A stretch of 31,654 bases of DNA from DATKBT01 sp035546295 (GTDB lineage Bacteria > Acidobacteriota > Thermoanaerobaculia > Multivoradales > Multivoraceae), in contig DATKBT010000029.1 of the NCBI GenBank assembly GCA_035546295.1, forward strand, positions 1 to 31,654, read 5' to 3'. Below the pieces are notes generated by a model. The model was not told the DNA's origin. It worked only from the letters and a program-made list of their open reading frames with translations, and ran no database searches. Position numbers and translations under genes: made by a program. This document shows, one piece after another, positions 1-7,727 of the stretch. Each line of letters starts with the position of its first letter. Within the stretch, counting starts at the first letter, position 1.

Positions 1-48
1 CGCAAGGTGATCGTGGTCCCCGGGCGGCTCGTCAACATCGTGGTGTGA
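1..48 (+). CDS. leuS: Leucyl-tRNA synthetase, C-terminal end only (partial)
   Basis: The first 45 bases translate in frame 1 to RKVIVVPGRLVNIVV, followed by TGA. This closely resembles the extreme C-terminus of bacterial LeuRS, where a KVIxVPxKLVNxVV-like strand ends the small C-terminal tRNA-binding domain. LeuRS charges tRNA-Leu in the cytoplasm. Only these 15 residues lie in the window, so no catalytic motif can be checked and the call rests on this tail alone. A GC-rich hairpin follows the stop almost directly, consistent with the end of a transcript. Confidence 0.72.
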   Translation, partial: RKVIVVPGRLVNIVV

Positions 49-50
49 GG

Positions 51-70
51 GGCTCGCCGGTGGGCGAGCC
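51..70 (+). terminator. Hairpin just after leuS stop
   Basis: Perfect 8-bp stem: GGCTCGCC (51-58), loop GGTG, GGCGAGCC (63-70), then GGCGTTTCG. It begins 2 nt after the leuS stop. The following T-run is only three bases, so intrinsic termination is likely but not certain. Confidence 0.5.
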
Positions 71-137
71 GGCGTTTCGTCGGCGAATCGCGATCGGAGC
101 TCGCCACCACCGGACGTCGGCGCACCCGCCTCGGGAT

Positions 138-162
138 CGGCCGACCAGGGGGTCGGCCGCTA
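138..162 (-). repeat. Short palindrome family 2, copy 1 (TAG-CGGCCGACC hairpin)
   Basis: Read on the minus strand this is TAG, then CGGCCGACC, a 4-nt loop, then GGTCGGCCG: a perfect 9-bp stem (arms 138-146 and 151-159). The same TAG-plus-palindrome occurs at 18925-18949 (minus) and 26107-26131 (plus). Here it is not at the stop of a recognised gene. It lies beyond the 110-bp repeats downstream of the PilZ gene. Likely a dispersed palindromic or terminator element. Confidence 0.65.
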
Positions 163-164
163 CG

Positions 165-272
165 GGATCCGCGGCTGTCCGCGGTGACGCGCCGGAGGCG
201 GATGGAGCCGCGAGAAATGGCTAGCCGGAGATCTGCTATAGCGCGCGCAGCGCGCCCAAGCAGATCGGAGGC
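165..272 (+). repeat. 110-bp structured repeat, copy A
   Basis: Near-identical to copy B, offset by 136 bp in the same orientation. It differs at the first 7 bases (GGATCCG against GGTTCTA), at two internal substitutions, and at the end, where GGAGGC runs into CGGG instead of TA. It contains the outer stem GATCTGCT/AGCAGATC around a GCGCGC core. It is the only full copy whose right end has neither a TAG nor a one-base variant of it, so it looks like a duplicate or decayed copy. Confidence 0.85.
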
Positions 273-300
273 CGGGAGGCTGTCCAGATATTCGAGAGCC

Positions 301-410
301 GGTTCTACGGCTGTCCGCGGCGACGCGCCGGAGGCGCATGGAGCCGCGAGAAATGGCTAGCCGGAGATCTGCTATAGCGCGCGCAGCGCGCCCAAGCAGA
401 TCGGAGGCTA
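301..410 (+). repeat. 110-bp structured repeat, copy B (carries PilZ stop codon)
   Basis: It starts GGTTCTACGGCTGTCC and ends GGAGGCTA. On the minus strand its first three bases are TAG, which is the stop codon of the PilZ gene (408-410). Structure: a small hairpin GCGCC-GGA-GGCGC, the palindrome GGCTAGCC, and a long hairpin with outer arms GATCTGCT and AGCAGATC around a GCGCGC inner stem. Copies C and D carry GATGTGCC/GGCACATC at the same place, so two base pairs changed on both sides together. Confidence 0.9.
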
Positions 411-1166
411 GCTCAGATATCGGGCGAGGAAGGCGTCGAGGAGAGCTCGTTCGCTTCTCGACATCTCGAGGAACTCGATCCCGGCGCGGTGGAGCGTCTT
501 GCCGCCCTCCTCCACCGCTCGAGCGGTGACCACCCGCCCGACCGTCCTCACCTCTCCCTCCGGGAGATCCAGGGTGAGTGCGATCTTCATCTCGGGCCGC
601 AGGGGAACCCGGCTCTCGATCAGCATGCCGGACAGGCTGAGGTTGCGCACCTGATACTCGTGCTCGACCTGGATTCGCAACGCATTCACGCCTCTGAGAC
701 GGTAGCGTGTCGCGTTGCGGGTCGTCGACCAGGAGACGCTGTCGTCGCGCGATCGATCGTCGCCATCGGCTCGGCCGGCGTCGGCGTCCTGGTGCCGCTG
801 GATGAACTCCAGCAGGTCGCTGACCGCCGAGATCGGCGCGTCTTCGAAGGCCACTCCCACCCGATAGGAGCGGCGGCCGCCCGCACCCTCCGGGCCGGAA
901 GGGCTCTTCCAGACCACCCGCCCCGTGCGCTCGACGCGGGACTCCGCGTCCTCGAGCACGATGCTGTAGCTGCGCGATGACGAGAGCGGCGTCTGGGTGA
1001 CCACACCTGCGCCGGTGAGACTGATGTCCACCAGCCGGGCAGCGGTGAAGAGCGGCAGGCGCCCGCTGACGCCGGGCCGCTCGAGCCTCTGATGTCGACG
1101 CGTGCGGTGCGTCTCTTCCTCTCGGGCGGAAGGGAAGGATTGTCTCTGGACCTGGGGACTGACCAA
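408..1166 (-). CDS. Tandem PilZ domain protein (c-di-GMP-binding candidate)
   Basis: A 252-aa cytoplasmic protein with two PilZ-like beta-barrels and no membrane segment. The first (about residues 25-125) keeps the D/NxSxxG element as DISLTG (47-52) but has no clean RxxxR. The second (about 150-250) has RYRLR (154-158) followed by NLSLSG (175-180), the two c-di-GMP-binding elements of PilZ domains. I infer that the second domain binds ligand and the first is degenerate and structural or regulatory. The start is taken as TTG at 1166, preceded by a GAGAGGG-like ribosome site; it is the least certain part. The stop TAG is supplied by repeat copy B. No flagellar or pilus gene is nearby, so the output process is unknown. 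Confidence 0.8.
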   Translation of the reverse strand: MVSPQVQRQSFPSAREEETHRTRRHQRLERPGVSGRLPLFTAARLVDISLTGAGVVTQTPLSSSRSYSIVLEDAESRVERTGRVVWKSPSGPEGAGGRRSYRVGVAFEDAPISAVSDLLEFIQRHQDADAGRADGDDRSRDDSVSWSTTRNATRYRLRGVNALRIQVEHEYQVRNLSLSGMLIESRVPLRPEMKIALTLDLPEGEVRTVGRVVTARAVEEGGKTLHRAGIEFLEMSRSERALLDAFLARYLS

Positions 1167-1546
1167 CTCTGACCCTCTCGGGGCCCTCGGGCGACCCGAC
1201 CGATCGGATGGCTGCGGCGCGTACGAGACGCCATGCTACGACTGGTTCGGGCGCGGCGCTCGACGGGGATTCGCGACCACACCAAGCACTTCTCATGCCA
1301 GGCAAGCGGCCACGCAGCTCAGGGAGCCCGGCGCGGCAGCTGCATTTCTTCGTCTGAAACGAGTTACGCCGGCTCGTCTCACGTGCTCGGCCTGCCGGCT
1401 GGGCCGAATCCTCTTTCATCTCCTCGGCGACAGAACGGCTGCGACTGCTACCGATCGTATCAGCTGCGCCACGGCCGCGCTCTCCTCGGGTTCGCGGATG
1501 GCGGCAGGGCGACGGAAACGTCCTCCCCTTCTACGGCTTTCGCCGA
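1167..1546. other. 380-bp region without a convincing gene
   Basis: No ORF here has family-like sequence on either strand. It holds a small hairpin CGGC-TTTC-GCCG (1534-1545) right after the stop of the upstream minus-strand lipoprotein gene, possibly a weak terminator. It also holds possible minus-strand -10 elements TGATACGAT (about 1454-1462) and CGTAGCAT (1233-1240). The 14-mer at 1227-1240 recurs exactly at 9741-9754, also about 70-80 bp upstream of a minus-strand start. Confidence 0.5.
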
Positions 1547-1984
1547 CTACGGGAGCTCCTCGGCCACGCGCTGCGCGGCGACCTCGAGCGGCAGGTCGGG
1601 CCACTCGACGCAGATCTCGGCGAGCAGGATCGACCACCTCGATCGAGCTTGCTCGCCTTCTTCGACCGGCAATCCGCGTTCCTTCAGCGCGCTCTCCATC
1701 GTCTCCTCGAGATAGCGCTCGGCCACGCGCACGGCGTTGCTGTCGTAGGAGTCGCCGCTCGCGTCCGCGATGTCACCGTAGCGGTGGCAGCTCCAGGAGG
1801 CAGGATCAGGCGACGCGAGCGACGAAGGCTCACTGCCATCCGTTAGGGACTCGGTGCTCCCGTCGGGCGCCTCACCCTCGGCGCCGCATCCCAGGATCGC
1901 GGTGGCTCCGAGGAGCAGGGAGAACCGGCGCAGCGAGATCCAGAGAGCGGTTCGGGTGGACAGGTTTCGGGATCCCTTCTCCAT
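1547..1984 (-). CDS. Small predicted lipoprotein, unknown function
   Basis: 145 aa. The N-terminus has basic residues (RR), a hydrophobic stretch FSLLLGATAIL and a lipobox-like LGC with the cysteine at about residue 33, so it is probably an exported lipoprotein. A low-complexity acidic linker rich in G, S, D and P follows, then a globular part of about 80 residues with two cysteines, in SCHRYGD and EICVEWPDLP. Two conserved-looking cysteines in a small helical exported domain recall the acid-chaperone HdeA fold, but this is only a loose resemblance. I do not recognise the family. The ATG at 1984 has only a weak ribosome site, and a start slightly downstream is possible. Confidence 0.6.
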   Translation of the reverse strand: MEKGSRNLSTRTALWISLRRFSLLLGATAILGCGAEGEAPDGSTESLTDGSEPSSLASPDPASWSCHRYGDIADASGDSYDSNAVRVAERYLEETMESALKERGLPVEEGEQARSRWSILLAEICVEWPDLPLEVAAQRVAEELP

Positions 1985-2059
1985 GATCCGCTGGGCCGGC
2001 TCGCCGGCGTCGGATTTCGGAGCACGCTCGACCGGTCCGAGACGGCCTCGACCCGGTCG

Positions 2060-2068
2060 AGATTAGCA
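2060..2068 (-). promoter_or_regulatory. Possible extended -10 element upstream of the lipoprotein gene
   Basis: The minus strand reads TGCTAATCT, an extended -10 (TGn plus TAATCT), about 76 bp before the ATG at 1984. No good -35 is visible at the matching distance, so this is tentative. Confidence 0.3.
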
Positions 2069-2238
2069 CGCGCTCCGGACGGCTCTGGCGGTCGCCGGCG
2101 CGCCCGGTCCGCGTCGAACCCGGCGCGATGGCGCTTCTCGTCCCGTCCGCCACCCAGCCCAGTCGCCAGCGGCCCGCCGCCAGCGAGACGCGTTCAGGCG
2201 CCCGAGCCCCAGATGCCCAGTCTTCAGATGCCCAGTTC

Positions 2239-3066
2239 TCAGATGCCGAGACCGATGGTCAGCTCGAACGGGACGAGCTCGGCCTTCAGCCCCTTCCACG
2301 TCTCGATCTCCATCGACACCTCGTCCGCGCTCTTCTCGAGGCTGTACGAGAGCGTCGCCTCGTTGCCCATCACCATGTAGCCGCTGGCGCTGGTCTCGAT
2401 CACGGCGCCGCTGGCGTCGTAGAACCGGACCGCCTTGATCTGGTCCCTGAGCGCGGCCGTCATCTCGAGGTTGACCTCGATGCCCTCGGACCATTCGGAC
2501 TTGACGACCTCGCCGATGCGGGCCTTGCCGGTCTGCCACTCCACCTCGGCGCCCTGGCTGAGGCCGAACTTCTTCACCTCGTGAACGTCGCTCCCCTCCG
2601 AGGTCTGGTAGGCGAAGGTCCCGCTCACCATGATCTTGGTGGCGCCCGCGGCGGGGCGGCCGTTGGTGGTCAGCTCGATGGCGCCGTAACGCTTGTCCTC
2701 GGAGACGTCGGGAAAGCTTCCCCAGTCGACGCCCTCGAGCAGGTTCTTGCCGGTGTCGTCGGTCATCGACGTCACCGCGCACTCGTCGTCGAGGATCTCG
2801 ACGACCTGACCCGGGCTGCCGGCGTCGACGACCAGGTAGAACGTGGTCCCCGGGTTGGAGCTGTTGAACGCGGTGAGCTCGCTGCCGTCCTTGCCGAAGC
2901 CGGCAGCCACGACCTGCAGGCCGCCGACCTTGATCTCGGCCGCGCCGAGCGGAGCACCCGAGATCAGGCAGGCGAGCGCGACCACCGCCGCCGCGATTCG
3001 CAGCGGACTCTCGGATCGTGGAAGCGCCGCACCCACGGCGCGCGTAGAGCTGTCTTGAACGAGCAT
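2239..3066 (-). CDS. Exported protein of unknown function
   Basis: 275 aa. The start is ATG at 3066 because a strong GGAGGAG ribosome site lies 5 nt upstream; a longer upstream reading frame has no such support. Residues about 21-43 form a signal peptide (PLRIAAAVVALACLISGAPLG then AA before EIKVGG), so the mature protein should be periplasmic or secreted. The rest is alternating beta-type sequence without metal or catalytic motifs. Recognisable stretches include FYLVVDAGSPGQVVEILDDECAV and repeated acidic or amide residues. It contains one mature cysteine. I do not recognise the family. It is transcribed divergently from the cyclase lipoprotein, and the 138 bp between them probably holds both promoters. 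Confidence 0.7.
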   Translation of the reverse strand: MLVQDSSTRAVGAALPRSESPLRIAAAVVALACLISGAPLGAAEIKVGGLQVVAAGFGKDGSELTAFNSSNPGTTFYLVVDAGSPGQVVEILDDECAVTSMTDDTGKNLLEGVDWGSFPDVSEDKRYGAIELTTNGRPAAGATKIMVSGTFAYQTSEGSDVHEVKKFGLSQGAEVEWQTGKARIGEVVKSEWSEGIEVNLEMTAALRDQIKAVRFYDASGAVIETSASGYMVMGNEATLSYSLEKSADEVSMEIETWKGLKAELVPFELTIGLGI

Positions 3067-3204
3067 CGTCTCCTCCTCCCGATAGGCTGTTCTGGCCTCG
3101 CCGTCTCCCTCTCCTGGTGTGGCCAACGCCGGGAGACCGCCGAAGCGCACGCCGCCCTCTCGAGCGGCCCGCCTCTCCCGCCGATCCGAGGAGCTCATCA
3201 CACC

Positions 3205-4095
3205 ATGAACAGAGCCACGATCCTCCCCGTTCTCGCCACGATCGTGATGTTGACGCTTGCCGCCTGCTCTCCGCAAGACCCTCCCGCCGCCGCGGGCACT
3301 TCAGACACTTCAGAGGAGAGCGACTCGGCGGCTCCGAGGGCCCCCACCCTCGCGGAGCTCGAGCCGATCGACCTGACCCACACCTACGACGAGGCCACCG
3401 TCTACTGGCCGACCGCCACCACCCGCTTCGAGCTCGACGAGCTCTCCCGCGGCGAGACCGAAGGGGGCTTCTTCTACTCCGCCTACACCCTGTCGACCCC
3501 CGAGCACGGCGGCACCCACCTCGACGCGCCGTTCCACTTCTTCCGCGAGGGTTGGACCGCCGACCAGATCCCGGTCGACCGGCTGATCGCGCCCGTGATC
3601 GTGATCGACGTGACCGAGCAGGCGACCGCCGATCGCGACTACCGCCTGAGCGCGGAGGACGTGCACTCCTGGGAGAACCGGCACGGCCGCATCCCGGCCG
3701 GCTCGGCGGTCCTGCTGCGCACCGGCTGGTCGCGCTTCTGGCCGGACGCGAAGGCCTACCTCGGCGACGACACGCCCGGGGACGCCAGCAACCTCCACTT
3801 CCCGTCCTACGGAGTCGAGGCGGCCCGGCTGCTGATCGAGGATCGCAGCGTCGGCATGCTCGGCGTCGACACCGCGAGCATCGATCACGGACCGAGCGCC
3901 GACTTCCCCGTCCACCAGGTCGCGGGAGCCCACAACGTGCCGGGCCTCGAGAACGTCGCCTCGCTCGACGAAGTGCCGGTCACGGGGGCCTGGCTGATCG
4001 CGCTGCCGATGAAGATCGGCGGGGGGTCGGGGGGACCGGTGCGTATCGTGGCCCTGGTGCCGCCGGCAGGCGGCGCCGGCCGAGCGGACGGATGA
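3205..4095 (+). CDS. Cyclase-family (kynurenine-formamidase-like) lipoprotein
   Basis: 296 aa. ATG at 3205 follows a GAGGAG ribosome site. The N-terminus is a lipoprotein signal with lipobox LAAC (Cys21), then an S/A/D/E-rich linker and the Cyclase (PF04199) domain from about residue 52. The signature HGGTHLDAPFHF (101-112) gives the metal-binding His/Asp/His set of this family, and GVDTASIDHG later is also typical. Family members hydrolyse N-formylkynurenine, isatin or other amides. The substrate here cannot be named, and an exported lipoprotein form argues against cytoplasmic tryptophan catabolism. The stop overlaps the next gene's start (ATGA), implying translational coupling to the B3/B4 protein. 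Confidence 0.82.
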   Translation: MNRATILPVLATIVMLTLAACSPQDPPAAAGTSDTSEESDSAAPRAPTLAELEPIDLTHTYDEATVYWPTATTRFELDELSRGETEGGFFYSAYTLSTPEHGGTHLDAPFHFFREGWTADQIPVDRLIAPVIVIDVTEQATADRDYRLSAEDVHSWENRHGRIPAGSAVLLRTGWSRFWPDAKAYLGDDTPGDASNLHFPSYGVEAARLLIEDRSVGMLGVDTASIDHGPSADFPVHQVAGAHNVPGLENVASLDEVPVTGAWLIALPMKIGGGSGGPVRIVALVPPAGGAGRADG

Positions 4096-4760
4096 CGGAG
4101 CTCCTGCCCCTCGATCGGCCACCGTTCCCGGTCGAGCACGAGCTCGAGGGCTGGGAGCTCCTCTGGGCGCGGCTCGAGACCACGACCGCTCCGCCGGAGG
4201 CGACCGCCGAGCTGCGCTCCGAAGCCGGCCGGATCGCCCGCGAGCGCTTCGCCGCCGATGGGCTCGCGAGTCATCCCGTGATCGCCGAGCTGCGTCGCCT
4301 GTTCCGGGCAGCCGGGACCGACCCCACCCGCTACCGGCCCTCCTCCGAGGCCCTCCTGCGGCGCCTGCTCAAGGGGGAAGCGCTGCCTGCGATCTCGCCG
4401 CTGGTCGACCTCAACAATTGTCTCTCGGCGCGACTCGGCGTTCCTTGCTGCGTGATGGAAGAGCGCGCGCTCGAGCCTCCGTTCGTGCTGCGCGCAGGCG
4501 CTCCCGGCGAGGAGTACGAGTCGCTCAAAGGGCCCTTCCGGCTCGAGGGCCGTCCGCTCCTGGTCGACGCGCGGGGACCCTGCGACGCGCCGATCACGGG
4601 CAGCCAGCGGGTCAAGGTCACCGACGCCACCGTTCGGGCATGGCTCGTGGGCTACCTCCCGGCGTCGGCGATGCGAGCGGAGGCGGCGGCGGCCGAGCTG
4701 CAGGATCTGCTGGACGCCGCGCCGGCGGCGCTATGCGAGCTGGTCGCGGCCTCCCGCTGA
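4092..4760 (+). CDS. Stand-alone B3/B4 domain protein (PheRS beta-like)
   Basis: 222 aa, cytoplasmic. It resembles stand-alone versions of the B3/B4 domain of phenylalanyl-tRNA synthetase beta chain (COG3382). In PheRS this domain edits mischarged tRNA, and the free-standing proteins are presumed to act on tRNA or amino-acid derivatives. Supporting stretches are ISPLVDLNNCLSARLGVPCC (central), LVDARGPCDAPITGSQ and the final helical tail. The ATG overlaps the upstream stop by 4 nt, so it is co-translated with the cyclase lipoprotein, an odd pairing. No synthetase catalytic core is present. Confidence 0.75.
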   Translation: MTELLPLDRPPFPVEHELEGWELLWARLETTTAPPEATAELRSEAGRIARERFAADGLASHPVIAELRRLFRAAGTDPTRYRPSSEALLRRLLKGEALPAISPLVDLNNCLSARLGVPCCVMEERALEPPFVLRAGAPGEEYESLKGPFRLEGRPLLVDARGPCDAPITGSQRVKVTDATVRAWLVGYLPASAMRAEAAAAELQDLLDAAPAALCELVAASR

Positions 4761-4816
4761 GGCCGGTTCCGGCGAGCACGATATCCTGTCGGCACCACCT
4801 CGAACCAGAGGCCGCC

Positions 4817-6592
4817 ATGTCTTCCAACATCATGTCGCCCAGAGTCATGCCGCGCAGAGTCACACTCCCGATCTCGCTCGCCCTCTCCTCGGTCCTCGCC
4901 CTCGCGATCGCGGTCGCGCCCCTCGCCTGCGGTCGCGCGCAGCCGGTCGCGGCGGGATCCGCCGTGCCCGCCGGCATCGTCAGCTCGGCGCACGAGCTCG
5001 CCAGCCGGACCGGAGTCGAGATCCTCGAAGCGGGCGGCAACGCCTTCGACGCAGCGGTCGCGGTCGCCGCAGTGCTCACCGTGGTCGAGCCGATGAACTC
5101 GAACCTGTTCGGCGGCTATGGCACGCTCCTGATCTGGGACGACGAAGCCCAGCGCCTGCGCTATCTGGACAACAACGGCCGCTTCCCCCGCGCCGTCGAC
5201 TCCGCCGTCTTTCGGGCGGCCCCCGACCGAGAGTCGATCCTGCGCACCGCCCAGGCGGTATCGACCCCCGGCAATCTCCGCGGCTTCGAGGCCCTCTGGC
5301 GCGAGCAGGGCTCGCTCGAGTGGGCGCAGCTCCTGGCGCCCGCGATCCGGGCCGCGGAGGAGGGAGCGCCGGTGAGCGAGCCCCTGGCGCGCGCGATCGC
5401 GGGCGCCTGGGAGCACCTCGACGGATACGCGCGCGACATCTTCGGCAAGCCGGCGGCGGAGGCGGACGCCGATGGCGAGGCAGGGACCCCAGGCGACGAC
5501 GACCGCGTGCCGCTCGAGGCCGGGGACCTGCTGGTCCAAACCGATCTCTCGCGCTCGCTCCGGCTCGCCGCCGAGCAGGGCGCCGACGCCCTCCACGGTG
5601 GCGAGCTCGGCGCTGCCTTGGACGCCGAGATGAAGCGGCGCGGCGGCTTCCTCGCCCTCGCGGACCTCCGCGAGCATCGCTCGGAGTGGCTCGAGCCGAT
5701 TGGCATCGACTACCGCGACGCCCGCGTCGCGACCGCGGGTCCTCCCTCGAACTCGTTCGCGGCCCTCGTCTGCCTCGGGCTCTCGAGCCGCTTCGACCTC
5801 GCCGAGATGGGGCCGAGCTCCGTCGAGTACCTCCACACCTTCGCCGAGGCGACCAAGCACGCCTTCTGGGCGCGCCTGCGCTGGGCGGGCGGCCCGGAGG
5901 AGAATCCGCCGCCGCTCGAGACGCTGCTCTCGGAGCTCTACTGGAGCGAGCAGGCCGAGCGGATCGATCCCGAGCGGGCGTCCCGTTTCCTGCCGCCCGC
6001 GCTCGACGACGCGGAGGGGGAGAGCACCACCCACTACGTGGTCGCCGACGATGCCGGCAACGTCGTCTCCGCGACGATCACGCTCGGTCACGGCTTCGGC
6101 AGCGCGGTGATGGTCGAGGGCGCCGGCATCCTGCTCAACAACTCCCTCGCCTACTCGACCTTCGAGCCGCCCGGAAACCCGATGGATGCGCTGCCGGGCC
6201 GCCGCAAGCACTCCTCGAAGACGCCCGTGATCATCCTGCGCGAGGGCCGCCCCTGGGTCGCGATCGGCACGCCGGGCGGGCACACCATCCCCCAGACGAC
6301 GCCGCAGATGGTGATCCAGCTCCTCGACTTCGGACGGTCGCTGCAGGAGGCGCTCGACGCTCCGCGCATGGCCTTCGCCGAGCCCGATCGATTGGTGGTC
6401 GAAGAGAGCCTCGGGGCGGAGGCCATCACGGCGCTCGAGACGCTCGGCCACCGGGTCGTGACCACCCGCAGCATGGGTCTCGCGCACGCGCTCGAGATCG
6501 AGCGGGGCACGGACGGCAGGCCGATCGGGTTCCGCGGCGCGGTGGATCCGCGGGGCGTGGGCGTCGCGCTGATGGCGAAGCCGCGTCCCTGA
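4817..6592 (+). CDS. ggt: Gamma-glutamyltransferase
   Basis: 591 aa, the usual length for the GGT precursor. GGT cleaves the gamma-glutamyl bond of glutathione and related compounds, normally in the periplasm. N-terminal signal with lipobox-like PLAC (Cys38), so possibly lipid-anchored. The precursor self-cleaves before the catalytic threonine; here STTHYVV places it at Thr404, with TTH conserved as in known enzymes. The large subunit has the typical EAGGNAFDAA (71-80) and NLFGGYG, and the small subunit has PGGHTIPQTTPQ near the substrate pocket. There is a short acidic, low-complexity insertion at about residues 213-230. The start is ATG at 4817; Met6 or Met11 are possible alternatives. A TATCCT at 4792-4797 might be a -10. 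It ends 28 nt before the convergent GST gene. Confidence 0.93.
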   Translation: MSSNIMSPRVMPRRVTLPISLALSSVLALAIAVAPLACGRAQPVAAGSAVPAGIVSSAHELASRTGVEILEAGGNAFDAAVAVAAVLTVVEPMNSNLFGGYGTLLIWDDEAQRLRYLDNNGRFPRAVDSAVFRAAPDRESILRTAQAVSTPGNLRGFEALWREQGSLEWAQLLAPAIRAAEEGAPVSEPLARAIAGAWEHLDGYARDIFGKPAAEADADGEAGTPGDDDRVPLEAGDLLVQTDLSRSLRLAAEQGADALHGGELGAALDAEMKRRGGFLALADLREHRSEWLEPIGIDYRDARVATAGPPSNSFAALVCLGLSSRFDLAEMGPSSVEYLHTFAEATKHAFWARLRWAGGPEENPPPLETLLSELYWSEQAERIDPERASRFLPPALDDAEGESTTHYVVADDAGNVVSATITLGHGFGSAVMVEGAGILLNNSLAYSTFEPPGNPMDALPGRRKHSSKTPVIILREGRPWVAIGTPGGHTIPQTTPQMVIQLLDFGRSLQEALDAPRMAFAEPDRLVVEESLGAEAITALETLGHRVVTTRSMGLAHALEIERGTDGRPIGFRGAVDPRGVGVALMAKPRP

Positions 6593-6620
6593 CGCTGGTG
6601 TCCCGGAGCAGTGGTAGAGG

Positions 6621-7649
6621 CTAGCGAAACAGAGCCTCGCACCCGGTTCCCACGAGCAGGTCGTCGCCCGCCGCCCGATCGCTCTCGTCGAGCGCCGCGT
6701 AGCGCTCGCGCAGCCAGCGCAAGCACTTCCCCTGGTACGGGAAGGGGCGCTGCGTCCACCGCGCTCCGTCGATCGTCGTCTCCACCCGCTCGAGTCCGGC
6801 CTCGAGCGCGGCGGCATTGGCGAGCAGGAACGGCGCGTAGACGCGGCCGAGCTCCGCGAGCAGGCCGCCGAGTCTCTCGCTGAGGATCTCGCGCTCGATC
6901 CAGCCCTCCGAGGCGACTTCGAGCCCCGACAGGTCGTCGACGACGTCGACCCAGGCGTAGACGCGAGGCGCGCGCTCGAGGGTCAGCGCCCCCGGCGTGG
7001 GGTCGAAGCGGGCGAGCTGGCTGAGCTGCCCGTAGACGCCGAAGTCGGAGGCGCCGGGCCGCTCCCCCATCAGGAACGGCTGGCGCTCCAGCACGTCACG
7101 AAACGCGTCGAGGAATCGCGCGTAGCTCGCCTCGATCACGGGTCCGGTCGTCTCGTTGGACCCCACCACCCACAGCCGCTCGATCTGGCGCTCCTGGAAG
7201 ACGAGCTTCTGGCGCCGCATCTCGTCCTCGGGCGCCGAGACGTCGCGCCAGCGCGGCAGCACGTCCCCCGACTTCTCGATGTCGTCGCGGTAGGACCAGC
7301 GGTAGTGGAACATCGCCTTGGTCAACCACTCGTCGGCGTAATCCTCGAGCAGGGCATCGACGAGATCGACGACCGGATCGTCCGGCGTGACCGAGCGCCC
7401 CCGGTGCGAGGCTTCGAACCGGCGGATCAGCGGCGACGAGTCGACGGCCGCCTCGAGCTCGCCGTCGGGCCCGGGCAGGTAGAACGTCGGCAGCAGCCTC
7501 ACCTTGGGTTGCGGCAGGTCGGGGCGGCTCTCCGGGCGCGCCAGCATGAGCTGATATGGGATCCGCCGATAGCGCAGGAGAGCCACCATCTTGCGCGTGT
7601 AGGGAGAGCCCGGCGCGCCGCTCAGCAACAGAGGAGTCGGCTCGCTCAT
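6621..7649 (-). CDS. Glutathione S-transferase-fold protein, long form
   Basis: 342 aa. The start is ATG at 7649 with GGAAGGAG upstream. The N-terminal thioredoxin-like domain (about 5-85) has SGAPGSPYTRK as the glutathione-site loop and LPTFYLPG followed by DSSPLIRRFE, the cis-Pro and acidic/Ser elements that hold glutathione. A helical C-terminal domain follows. It is longer than classical GSTs (about 200-220 aa), with an extra C-terminal helical region that includes PYQGKCLRWLRERY. Such long members are common in environmental bacteria and have no assigned substrate. It faces ggt tail to tail; both are linked to glutathione chemistry, but they are not co-transcribed. Confidence 0.82.
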   Translation of the reverse strand: MSEPTPLLLSGAPGSPYTRKMVALLRYRRIPYQLMLARPESRPDLPQPKVRLLPTFYLPGPDGELEAAVDSSPLIRRFEASHRGRSVTPDDPVVDLVDALLEDYADEWLTKAMFHYRWSYRDDIEKSGDVLPRWRDVSAPEDEMRRQKLVFQERQIERLWVVGSNETTGPVIEASYARFLDAFRDVLERQPFLMGERPGASDFGVYGQLSQLARFDPTPGALTLERAPRVYAWVDVVDDLSGLEVASEGWIEREILSERLGGLLAELGRVYAPFLLANAAALEAGLERVETTIDGARWTQRPFPYQGKCLRWLRERYAALDESDRAAGDDLLVGTGCEALFR

Positions 7650-7727
7650 GCGTCTCCTTCCCTGCGTCGACCGCCGCCGCCGTCCCACCGGCTGGGCGTT
7701 CCGGTCATGACTCCCTCGAACCCGCCA

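Noticed and set aside
160..1419. Minus-strand open frame of 419 codons spanning the PilZ gene
   Set aside because: It translates the 110-bp repeats and the PilZ gene out of frame. The PilZ frame has clear domain motifs; this one has none.
2128..3204. Plus-strand extension of the cyclase frame upstream to 2128
   Set aside because: It is antisense to the exported protein gene. A ribosome site, lipoprotein signal and ATG at 3205 mark the true start.
6601..6623. Another fragment of the 110-bp repeat at the GST stop codon
   Set aside because: Only TAGCCTC is shared; the following bases do not match and no stem can form.
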